From: an uncultured Coriobacteriia bacterium
Lineage (GTDB): Bacteria > Actinomycetota > Coriobacteriia > Coriobacteriales > QAMH01
Length of the DNA stretch: 12,845 nucleotides
NCBI GenBank assembly: GCA_902493755.1
Contig: CABURF010000011.1
Span: forward strand, 1 to 12,845
Direction of reading: 5' to 3'
The position numbers and the translations under genes were made by a program. Every line of letters starts with the position of its first letter. Within the stretch, counting starts at the first letter, position 1. The notes under the pieces are model-generated. The model was not told the DNA's origin. It saw only the letters and a list, made by a program, of their open reading frames with translations, and searched no databases. Shown here piece after piece: positions 1 to 6,440 of this stretch.

Positions 1-1
1 T

Positions 2-1180
2 TTCATCGGCGAGGATGGTTTCGACGCGGAGAAGGTCGCCGAGTTCATCAGCGCACCGACGCGCCTTGAGGCCGTGCAGCTCTACCCGGTCGACACCTAC
101 GGTACCGCCATGGCACCGTTGTTCATGAACCTCACCTTCTGGATTGGCGCCTTCATGCTCATGGTCGTCCTGCGCCAGGAAGTCGATTCGAGCGGCATAC
201 GCAAGCTCACGCTCACGCAGCGCTATCTTGGGCGCTTTCTGCTCTACGCCATTCTCGTGACGTTGCAGGCGGTCATCGTTTGCGCCGGCCTGCCCTTCAT
301 CGGCATGCATATCGTCAATTTGCCGGCGCTGTTCTTTGCGGCAATCGTCGCCTCACTCTCGTATCTCAGCATCATCTACGCGCTTTCGGTGACTTTGCAG
401 CACATCGGCAAGGGCATTTGCATCGTCCTCGTCTTCGCGCAGATACCCGCTGCGACGGGTCTGTATCCCATCGAGATGACCTCGCCGTTCTTCCAGGCGA
501 TATATCCGCTGTTCCCGTTCACCTACGGCATCAGCGCGATGCGCGAGTCCATCTGCGGTTTCTACGGCCTGCACTATCTGCGCGACATCGGCATCCTGCT
601 CGCCTTCCTCGCCGCCTTCATGGCCATCGGCATCCTCGTGCGCCCCTGGCTCTCCAATGTCAACCGTCTCGTCGCCCGCGAGATCAAGCAAAGCGGCATC
701 TTCAACGGCGAGAGCGTCGAGGTGCCCGTGCGGCGTTTCCGCTTCTCGCAGGTGTTGCGCGCTCTTGCCGATCGCGACGAGTACCGCAAGGCCCTCATGC
801 GGCGCTACGCCCGTTTCCAGCAGATCTACCCGCGTCTCATACAAGGCGCCATCATTGCGGGAATCGCCGTACCCGTCATCGTGCTCGTCGTGTTCTCGCT
901 CGGCATGACGGGTAAGGTCGTGTTGCTCACGCTCTTCCTCGGCTGGATCGCCTTCATCTTCTGCTTCCTCATCGTGGTCGAAAGCCTGCGCTCGAGCTTC
1001 GAGCGCCAGATGCGCCTCGACAAGATGAGCGACGAGCAACTGCGTGATATCTACCTGGCGCGCAACGGAACCGAGCAAGCCGACATGGTACACGGGGTAG
1101 AGGTCCCGGTTCCCGTTGACCAGGCGTCTTGCAATTCTGGACGCTATGACGCGTCATCGGGTGGTGATCGCGATGCATAA
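2..1180 (+). CDS. YhgE/Pip-family membrane protein, 3' part (5' end outside window)
   Basis: The frame is open from base 2, so the start lies upstream; 392 residues are visible. The visible part matches the C-terminal membrane half of YhgE/Pip-type (ABC-2-like) proteins. It begins with the entry motif YGTAMAPLF, followed by about six hydrophobic helices, including the family-typical loop PFTYGISAMRESICGFYG before the last one. YhgE relatives usually end soon after this. Here a further ~190 residues follow: a basic cytoplasmic stretch (around ALMRRYARFQQIYPR), two more hydrophobic helices near positions 840-985, and a polar tail. The family sits in the cytoplasmic membrane; Pip is a phage-infection protein and other members are linked to envelope or secretion functions, so the substrate is unknown. 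It overlaps the next YhgE gene by 8 bases (ATGCATAA), implying one operon. The family call is firm; the role is not. Confidence 0.85.
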   Translation, partial: FIGEDGFDAEKVAEFISAPTRLEAVQLYPVDTYGTAMAPLFMNLTFWIGAFMLMVVLRQEVDSSGIRKLTLTQRYLGRFLLYAILVTLQAVIVCAGLPFIGMHIVNLPALFFAAIVASLSYLSIIYALSVTLQHIGKGICIVLVFAQIPAATGLYPIEMTSPFFQAIYPLFPFTYGISAMRESICGFYGLHYLRDIGILLAFLAAFMAIGILVRPWLSNVNRLVAREIKQSGIFNGESVEVPVRRFRFSQVLRALADRDEYRKALMRRYARFQQIYPRLIQGAIIAGIAVPVIVLVVFSLGMTGKVVLLTLFLGWIAFIFCFLIVVESLRSSFERQMRLDKMSDEQLRDIYLARNGTEQADMVHGVEVPVPVDQASCNSGRYDASSGGDRDA

Positions 1181-3203
1181 CATCTGGACACTCTTCAAAA
1201 GCGACATGCGCCATCTCTTCGCCAACGTCGTGAGCTGCATCATCACGATCGGCCTCGTCGTCATGCCATCCATCTTCGCATGGTACAACCTCATTGCCTG
1301 CTGGGACGTCTTCGAGAACACGGGGCATCTGACCGTGGCGGTCGCCAACGAGGACGAGGGGTACGAAAGCGACCTCATTCCGATACGCGTCAACGTCGGC
1401 GACATGCTCGTCTCGGCGCTTCGCGGCAACGACCAGATCGGCTGGCGCATCGTGAGCGAGGAAGAGGCGGTCGATGGCGCGTCAAGCGGCAAGTACTACG
1501 CTGCCGTCGTCATTCCCAAGGATTTCAGTCGCGACATGCTGCGCTTCTACATGGACGATTCCGAACGTGCGCAGATCACCTACTACTCTAACGAGAAGAA
1601 GAACGCCATTTCGCCCAAGATCACCGCGACCGGCGCGGACACGGTTTCGGAGAAGGTGAACACGGTCTTTGCGCAGTCCATCTCCGAGGTCATGCTCTCG
1701 GTGGCGGAGTCCATCTCGCGCTACGCCGACGACATGGACCTGCATGGGCAAGTCGCCGCTCTGGCAGAGCATGTCGACTCGATGTCGGGAGACATCAATC
1801 GCGTGGCCGATGTCGTGGGGATGTATGCCGGCACGCTGCAATCGGCGCAAAGGCTGCTCGATTCGGGAGCCGAGCTCATACGCCAGGCCGAAGACGAGGT
1901 TCGCAGCATGATGGGGATGGCAAGCGATAGCGTGGCCGAACTGTCATCGGTGGCCGACAGGGTCGAGGATGCCAAGGGCAAGATGGATACGGCCCTCTCC
2001 GATGCACAGGCGAGTTTCGATGCCCTGCGCCAGCAGTTTGCGAGCTCCGAGCTCGCACAGTTCGTCGATCCGACGGTTCAGCAGCGCATCGACCAGATGA
2101 TTGCCGATGCGCAGGCAAAGATCCAGGCCGTGCGTGATGATTACGATGCGACACTCAAGCCCGATCTTGACCGGCTTGTTTCGGACGTACGCGGACTGGG
2201 AGCCGATACATCCCAGGCCCTCGACGGCATGGCGGCTGCCGAGAGCGGTATCGCGGCGGCATCGGATTCGGCCCAGGGCATCCTCGGCGATGCCGTCTCC
2301 CAGATATCCTCGGTGGAAGGCGACCTGCGCTCCTCGGCTGACTCGCTGCACGAGCTCGCGACGAGTATCTCCGAGGCACTCGTGATGGGCGATCCGGCGG
2401 CGCTGCAGGCCATACTCGGCGCAAACGCGGAGAGCATGGCGCAAGCGCTGTCTGCGCCCGTGGGTATCGATCGCATCGCCGTATTTCCGTCCGAGAACTT
2501 CGGCTCGGCCATGGCACCGTTCTATACGACGCTCGCCATCTTCATTGGCTCGCTGCTCATCCTGGTCGTGGTCAAGCCGGGCGTTTCGAATCGCGCCCAG
2601 GCGAAGCTCCGCAATCCCAAGCCGCGCGAGATGCTGATCGGGCGCTTTTGCTCGCTTGCGTGCATTTCGCTTGCGCAGACGACGCTCATCGGCATCGGCA
2701 ACATCTTCTTTCTGCAGGTGCAGGTCGTGCACCCCTGGCTCATGATGCTCGACCTATGGTTCTCGGGACTCGTCTTCACGTTCCTGATATACGCCCTCGT
2801 GCTTGCGTTTGCAAACCTCGGAAAGGCGCTCACGATTTGCCTGCTCATCATGCAGATAACCGGCTGTGGGGGGTCGTACCCGTTGCAGATTCTGCCCGAT
2901 TTCGTGCAAAACGTGAGCCCGTTTTTGCCGGCAACGCATACGGTCGATGCCTGCGGCGATGTTCGGTATCTACAACGGGGACTTCTGGATTCAACTTGGC
3001 GAGCTCGCGCTCTTCCTCATTCCGGCGGCGCTTATCGGCTTTGCGTTGCGCAAGCCCTTCGAGAAGTTCATGAAGTGGTACGTGCGCACTGTCGAATCCA
3101 CGAAGATTATTGGGTAAGGTTTAGGCAGGGGACGATGCATGCCAGAGCTCAGAAACCCATTCGCTCTGGTCATGCATCGTCCCCTGTCTGTCATCTCGAC
3201 TGA
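1173..3203 (+). CDS. YhgE/Pip-family membrane protein with frameshifted C-terminus
   Basis: Start chosen at ATG 1173: the product begins MHNIWTLFKSDM, like other YhgE proteins, and overlaps the upstream stop by 8 bases. TTG 1116 and ATG 1146 are in-frame alternatives. Order: TM1 at about residues 19-41, then the family motif AWYNLIACWDVFENT; an extracytoplasmic region including KYYAAVVIPKDFSRDM; a long Ala/Ser/Asp-rich, probably coiled-coil region (about 190-430); then the C-terminal membrane block from FGSAMAPFY (about 444). The frame breaks at about 2952-2956. After PATHTVDA the read-through product is unlike the family and runs into downstream repeats to a stop at 3203. The expected ending (AMFGIYNGDFWIQLGELAL and a last helix) lies in the +1 frame from about 2956 to TAA 3115-3117. 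Restored, the protein would be about 647-649 residues. It is either a recent pseudogene, a variant with a replaced tail, or an assembly error. Function as for the upstream paralogue: membrane/envelope, substrate unknown. Confidence 0.82.
   Translation: MHNIWTLFKSDMRHLFANVVSCIITIGLVVMPSIFAWYNLIACWDVFENTGHLTVAVANEDEGYESDLIPIRVNVGDMLVSALRGNDQIGWRIVSEEEAVDGASSGKYYAAVVIPKDFSRDMLRFYMDDSERAQITYYSNEKKNAISPKITATGADTVSEKVNTVFAQSISEVMLSVAESISRYADDMDLHGQVAALAEHVDSMSGDINRVADVVGMYAGTLQSAQRLLDSGAELIRQAEDEVRSMMGMASDSVAELSSVADRVEDAKGKMDTALSDAQASFDALRQQFASSELAQFVDPTVQQRIDQMIADAQAKIQAVRDDYDATLKPDLDRLVSDVRGLGADTSQALDGMAAAESGIAAASDSAQGILGDAVSQISSVEGDLRSSADSLHELATSISEALVMGDPAALQAILGANAESMAQALSAPVGIDRIAVFPSENFGSAMAPFYTTLAIFIGSLLILVVVKPGVSNRAQAKLRNPKPREMLIGRFCSLACISLAQTTLIGIGNIFFLQVQVVHPWLMMLDLWFSGLVFTFLIYALVLAFANLGKALTICLLIMQITGCGGSYPLQILPDFVQNVSPFLPATHTVDACGDVRYLQRGLLDSTWRARALPHSGGAYRLCVAQALREVHEVVRAHCRIHEDYWVRFRQGTMHARAQKPIRSGHASSPVCHLD
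2956..3117 (+). pseudogene. Displaced 3' segment of the YhgE gene (last helix and tail)
   Basis: In the frame beginning GCG ATG TTC at 2956 the DNA reads AMFGIYNGDFWIQLGELAL, then LFLIPAALIGFALRKPFEKF and a tail ending ESTKIIG before TAA. This is the normal YhgE ending: a GIY-type loop, the last membrane helix and a short basic tail. It is not in frame with the rest of the gene at 1173. Relatives have a REA motif just before this point (the upstream paralogue has SAMRESICGFYG). Only four bases stand between the codons for DA and AM where nine are expected, so five bases appear to be missing. I see no independent start with a good ribosome binding site, so it is probably not translated unless ribosomes shift frame. 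Confidence 0.75.
3123..3189. repeat. Long near-perfect hairpin (about 26-bp stem) after the YhgE gene
   Basis: The left arm 3123-3148 (starts AGGCAGGGGACGATGCATG) pairs with the right arm 3163-3189 (ends CATGCATCGTCCCCTGTCT). There is one mismatch and one single-base bulge; the loop is 14 bases (3149-3162). It lies 6 bases after the restored YhgE stop and has no T-run after it, so it is not a classical intrinsic terminator, although it could end or stabilise transcripts from both convergent genes. A stem this long and exact suggests a dispersed palindromic (REP- or MITE-like) element. The frameshifted YhgE reading frame runs through it, so those tail residues derive from non-coding DNA. Confidence 0.75.
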
Positions 3204-3262
3204 AGCGGCCGCCAGGCCGCGTAATGGAGAGATCTCTCGACTCCGCTTCGCTCGAGATGGCA
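3189..3262. repeat. Palindromic intergenic repeat with nested hairpins
   Basis: The outer arms TGTCATCTCGACTGAAGCGG (3189-3208) and CCGCTTCGCTCGAGATGGCA (3243-3262) are inverted copies matching at 17 of 20 positions. Inside are a perfect six-pair hairpin GCGGCC-GCCA-GGCCGC (3205-3220) and a perfect 12-base palindrome GAGAGATCTCTC (3227-3238). The element directly abuts the preceding hairpin and ends 10 bases before the stop of the convergent peptidase gene. The architecture is that of a REP-like element. A folding role at the 3' ends of both genes is possible but unproven. Confidence 0.65.
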
Positions 3263-3272
3263 GTCGCGCTCT

Positions 3273-4133
3273 TTACACCGAGTAGGCCCAGAAGTTACGC
3301 GCCTGCGAGATGATCCTGTCGAGGTCCCACGCTTTCTTGGTGTTTTCCTCGCTGTTGGGATCGCGGATGATGACCCGGCCGTTCTCGTCGATTCCGCAAA
3401 TTACGATGAAGTGCCCGCTTGTCGTGAAATCACCGGGACCCATGATCGCGATGACGGGATGACCGGCCCCGACACGCCCCTTGATCATGTTCTTGTCGGC
3501 GGGAAGTTCCTCGGCGTTTAATCCCAGGCCCCGCGCACCCTCTGTCATGAACTCCCAGCTCGTCGCGCCGGCATCGACGTATCCACCGTTTTCGGCATAT
3601 GCGCACATCTTGGGCGGATCCATCTCCGTGCGTCCCGTCAAGTTGATGTAGACCATCGACAGACAGGTGGGACCGCAGCCGCTCTGGGCAAGCGTGTCGC
3701 GTGCATAGTGCGTATCGGCCCATTGGGCATCGGTCTGGTAGAGGGCGGGCGTTCTGCCACGTTTCCATTCGGACTTCGGAGTGCTGGCGATTGCCGTTGC
3801 GCTGGCACCGCTCTTGCCGCTAAGTGATGGAACCATCGACTCCATCGAGGCACTCGCAAAATATGACGCGCAGAGAAAGCCAAGCACAATCATGCCGACG
3901 ACGATGAGCTTGCCCTTGCGATGGGAGATGCCACGACGCCTCGAGCGGACGGGCATCCTGCGCACTTGGATGCCCGAGCTACTCCTGCGCCGGCTTGCCC
4001 GTCCCACGCGAATCGAGTTCATGGCTGGGTTGGCCGAGCGGCTGGTGTACGAGGAAGAATAGCGGCTGTATTTCATCAAGTCTTCGTTCACGATAATCGC
4101 CTCGCAATGGTCGTGTTTCGACATTGCCATCAT
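3273..4133 (-). CDS. Membrane-anchored C39-like cysteine peptidase
   Basis: Start chosen at the ATG read leftward from 4133: on the minus strand AGGAGA lies 7 bases before ATGATGGC. An in-frame ATG at 4160 has no such site. The product is 286 residues. A basic, Ser/Arg-rich cytoplasmic N-terminus of about 75 residues is followed by one hydrophobic anchor (KLIVVGMIVLGFLCASYFAS, about residues 75-94), giving an extracytoplasmic C-terminal domain. That domain has the papain-like C39_2 pattern: Gln in YQTDAQW, the catalytic Cys in SGCGPTCLSMV (Cys153), His in SGHFIVICG (His241) and Asp in RDPNS (Asp258). Such domains usually cleave peptides or amide bonds at the cell surface; this substrate is unknown. 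There is no ABC-transporter fusion, so it is not a bacteriocin-exporter peptidase. It is divergent from the two-component system, sharing a 112-bp gap. Domain call firm; role open. Confidence 0.85.
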   Translation of the reverse strand: MMAMSKHDHCEAIIVNEDLMKYSRYSSSYTSRSANPAMNSIRVGRASRRRSSSGIQVRRMPVRSRRRGISHRKGKLIVVGMIVLGFLCASYFASASMESMVPSLSGKSGASATAIASTPKSEWKRGRTPALYQTDAQWADTHYARDTLAQSGCGPTCLSMVYINLTGRTEMDPPKMCAYAENGGYVDAGATSWEFMTEGARGLGLNAEELPADKNMIKGRVGAGHPVIAIMGPGDFTTSGHFIVICGIDENGRVIIRDPNSEENTKKAWDLDRIISQARNFWAYSV

Positions 4134-4170
4134 GCGAAAATCTCCTATGTCGATGCTCATAGCAAAGCCT

Positions 4171-4195
4171 TAAGAATTTCTTACGATGCAGTAAG
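4171..4195. promoter_or_regulatory. Palindrome in the peptidase/response-regulator divergent gap
   Basis: TAAGAA-T-TTCTTA (4171-4183) is a perfect 13-base palindrome, immediately followed by CTTAC-GATGCA-GTAAG (4180-4195), a second, overlapping inverted repeat. The gap between the divergent starts (4133 and 4246) is only 112 bp, so a protein bound here could affect both directions. OmpR-type regulators often act on their own promoter, so the adjacent regulator is a candidate ligand, though they usually prefer direct repeats. This is a candidate operator only. Confidence 0.35.
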
Positions 4196-4232
4196 GATGG
4201 GAAATGCGGACGTGGTGCGGCTTGGGAGCAAG

Positions 4233-4238
4233 TAGAAT
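4233..4238 (+). promoter_or_regulatory. Possible -10 element of a leaderless response-regulator transcript
   Basis: TAGAAT lies seven bases before ATG 4246, so transcription would begin at or next to the start codon. There is no ribosome binding site at normal distance: the nearest purine run, GGGAG at 4224-4228, is 17 bases away. Leaderless mRNAs are common in actinobacteria. I see no good -35 element at 16-18 bp, so this is tentative. Confidence 0.3.
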
Positions 4239-4245
4239 TGTCGCC

Positions 4246-4974
4246 ATGAATACACAAGCCAAGATACTGATAGTGGATGATGACGAGGCGATCACCGGCT
4301 TGCTCCGGGAGGTGCTTCAGGCCGAGGGGTTTGCCACGCATGAGTGCCTTTCGGGGCAGGAGGCCCTAAACGCGCTATCCGACGGAGGTTTCGACCTCGT
4401 TCTCCTCGATGTCATGATGCCGGGTATGAATGGCTTCGAGACCTGCCAGCGCATTCGTGCGGGTTCGGACGTACCCGTGGTCTTTCTCACGGCGCGTAAC
4501 GAGGAATCCGACACGGTGCTCGGTTTCTCGCTTGGCGCTGACGACTACATCGTCAAGCCCTTCAAGCCTCGTGAGCTCGTGGCACGCGTTCGCGCGCGCA
4601 TACGTCGTAGGCAGACGATACAGAATCCAGCCAATGCCGGGGCTCTTGGCATCTTTGATCATGATGGTTTGCTCATCGACGTGAGGCGCCATGTTGCGAC
4701 CTTGCATGACGAGGAACTCAAGCTCACTCCTAAGGAGTTTGGGGTGCTATCGCTTCTTGCGCGCCATGCGGGCAGCCCTGTTGCCATCAAGGACATATTC
4801 GAGGGTATCTGGGACGAGCCCTATAACTCGTTCGACAGCAATACCGTCATGGTTCATATCCGGCGCATACGCAAGAAGCTGTCCCAGGTCGATTCGTCAC
4901 GGGAGTTCATCAAGACTGTGTTTGGCGTAGGATACAAGCTCGAGATCGAGCGTGGGGAGTCGCGTGATGGCTAG
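4246..4974 (+). CDS. OmpR/VanR-type response regulator
   Basis: 242 residues, starting MNTQAKILIVDDDEAI. The upstream in-frame ATG 4204 would add 14 residues unlike the family and is not used. Receiver domain at residues 1-120: acidic pocket Asp11-Asp13, phosphoacceptor Asp55 in LVLLDVMMPGMNG, Thr82 in FLTARNEE and Lys104 in DDYIVKPF. The C-terminal winged-helix DNA-binding domain (about 145-238) has the usual LTPKEFGVLSLLARH, NTVMVHIRRIRKKL and VFGVGYKLE segments. Phosphorylated by its partner kinase, it should bind promoters as a dimer. The sequence resembles the VanR branch of the OmpR group, which does not imply a vancomycin resistance function: no van ligase or dehydrogenase genes are here. 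Its stop overlaps the kinase start by 8 bases, so the two are co-translated. Targets are unknown; the divergent peptidase is an obvious candidate. Confidence 0.93.
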   Translation: MNTQAKILIVDDDEAITGLLREVLQAEGFATHECLSGQEALNALSDGGFDLVLLDVMMPGMNGFETCQRIRAGSDVPVVFLTARNEESDTVLGFSLGADDYIVKPFKPRELVARVRARIRRRQTIQNPANAGALGIFDHDGLLIDVRRHVATLHDEELKLTPKEFGVLSLLARHAGSPVAIKDIFEGIWDEPYNSFDSNTVMVHIRRIRKKLSQVDSSREFIKTVFGVGYKLEIERGESRDG

Positions 4975-6358
4975 GCTCAAGACCGAGCAGGCACGTTCCA
5001 TGTGGACGCGTCTGGTTATTCGCTACGTACTCGCCCTGGTCATGTTCACCGCCATTTACGCGGTCATGCTTGTAACGTTGGGCAACGGGATTTCCAGGGC
5101 CCTTGGCAATTACATTGCGGATTCGACCTCCGAATGGCATTACGTGTCGGTTTACGAGTTCAACGATTTGATGGTGAACGGTCAGCTTAATAGCTCGAAC
5201 CTACAGGTCATCGAGCTTGGACCCTATAGCAACTATCGGGACACGCTTGGCACTGGCGCATCGGCGGGAGCCGGCTCTGTTGCGCCAGACGAGGCATCAG
5301 CAGATCAGGGGCTGAGTCTCGAGGATAATGCAAGTACCCTGACGCAAAGCGAGAAACAGAAGGTTCTCCAGGAACAGGGACTTTCCGATGACGAGACTCC
5401 CATTGTCGCGTATCGCGACCTGAGCGCGTATAACGATTTGAAGCTGCTCAAGCCCCTGGTGGCGATCGCTCTCTACATGATAGGCCTGCTCGCCATAACC
5501 ATAGTCTTCATGCGCAAGCCCGTCCGTGCTGTCGACGAGATATCCAGCGTCATCTCATCGCCAGGTCTGATGAAGGGCGAATCCATCGAATTGCCCAGAA
5601 ATCTCAAAACCACGCAGTCCGAGCTCGAACTTCTGCAAATGCGCATCATTCGCGATGAGATGGCTGCTAAGGTGGCCGAGGAGCGCAAGAACGAGCTCGT
5701 CACTTACCTGGCCCATGACATACGTACGCCGCTTACCTCGGTGCGTGGCTACCTCGAACTCATCAACGAGGCCGATGGGATGAGCGCCGAGCGTCAACGG
5801 GAGTTCGCCGGCCGGGCGCTTGCCAAGGCAAACCGTCTCGAATCTCTCGTCGAGGAGCTTTTCGAGATAACGCGCTATAACATGCAGAACATTCCCATCG
5901 AGCGCGAGCGTCTTGATGTCGGCTTGCTGTGTCAGCAGATTGCCGAGGAGTTTTACCCGCAGGCTCAGTCTCGCGACCTTGCCATCGAAGTCGATGTCCC
6001 GGTGGGGTTAACCGCCTTCTGGGACTCCTCGCGCATGGGGCGTGTGCTCGAGAACGTCCTCAAGAATGCCATGGCTCATGGAAGCGCCAATAGCGTGGTC
6101 ATCATACGGGCGATGCAAGACGGACAGGATGACAATGTCATCCTGTCCGTGAGCAACCATGGCAAGGAGATATCCCCCGAGCATCTCGAGCATATATTCG
6201 ATCGCTTTTACCGAGGCGATGCGGCTCGTGGGCAGGCGACGGGCGGTGCTGGCCTGGGTCTCGCGATTGCCAAGGAAATCGTCGAGGTCCATGGGGGAGA
6301 GATCGATGTAGACAGTGAAGGCGGCTTGACCACCTTCACCATGCGCATACCGCGTTGA
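4967..6358 (+). CDS. VanS-like membrane sensor histidine kinase
   Basis: 463 residues from ATG 4967, which has GGGGAG at 4954-4959 with 7-base spacing; GTG 4952 and GTG 4964 are alternatives. TM1 is at about residues 17-38 and TM2 at about 160-182. Between them lies an extracytoplasmic region of about 120 residues, including a low-complexity stretch (GTGASAGAGSVAPDEAS) that matches no sensor fold I recognise. A short linker leads to the dimerisation/phosphotransfer helix with His250 in YLAHDIRTPLTSVRGY. The ATPase domain has Asn367 in LENVLKNAMAHG, SNHGKEI in place of the usual DxGxGI G1 box, the F box HIFDRFYRGD, and GGAGLGLAIAKEIVEVHGG. The Asn in the G1 box is shared with VanS-type kinases, so activity is expected. 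It phosphorylates the overlapping response regulator in response to an unknown envelope signal. Confidence 0.92.
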   Translation: MARLKTEQARSMWTRLVIRYVLALVMFTAIYAVMLVTLGNGISRALGNYIADSTSEWHYVSVYEFNDLMVNGQLNSSNLQVIELGPYSNYRDTLGTGASAGAGSVAPDEASADQGLSLEDNASTLTQSEKQKVLQEQGLSDDETPIVAYRDLSAYNDLKLLKPLVAIALYMIGLLAITIVFMRKPVRAVDEISSVISSPGLMKGESIELPRNLKTTQSELELLQMRIIRDEMAAKVAEERKNELVTYLAHDIRTPLTSVRGYLELINEADGMSAERQREFAGRALAKANRLESLVEELFEITRYNMQNIPIERERLDVGLLCQQIAEEFYPQAQSRDLAIEVDVPVGLTAFWDSSRMGRVLENVLKNAMAHGSANSVVIIRAMQDGQDDNVILSVSNHGKEISPEHLEHIFDRFYRGDAARGQATGGAGLGLAIAKEIVEVHGGEIDVDSEGGLTTFTMRIPR

Positions 6359-6400
6359 CATGAGATAAGCTCTCTGAGCAACTGTCTCATATCATGATAG

Positions 6401-6435
6401 GTACCAGACGGCTGCCATGGGCAACCGCCTGGTAC
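6401..6435. terminator. Strong hairpin between convergent kinase and MFS genes
   Basis: GTACCAG-A-CGG-C-TGCC, loop ATG, then GGCA-A-CCG-C-CTGGTAC: fourteen pairs with two single mismatches. It sits 42 bases after the kinase stop and 5 bases from the MFS stop, in a convergent gap, so it can end transcripts from both sides. No clear T-run follows on either strand, so Rho-independent activity is uncertain. Confidence 0.6.
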
Positions 6436-6440
6436 GGTGG

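Noticed and set aside
1116..1172. TTG 1116 or ATG 1146 as the start of the second YhgE gene
   Set aside because: The family N-terminus begins at MHNIWTLFK (ATG 1173); the extra residues do not match the family.
1944..2732. A 262-codon open frame on the minus strand inside the YhgE gene
   Set aside because: It lies opposite a clear YhgE coding frame, has low-complexity Arg/His-rich translation and no family likeness. The same holds for the minus-strand open frame at 353-1093.
4246..6358. Vancomycin-resistance cassette
   Set aside because: Only the regulator and kinase resemble VanR/VanS; no vanH, ligase or vanX-type gene lies within the window.
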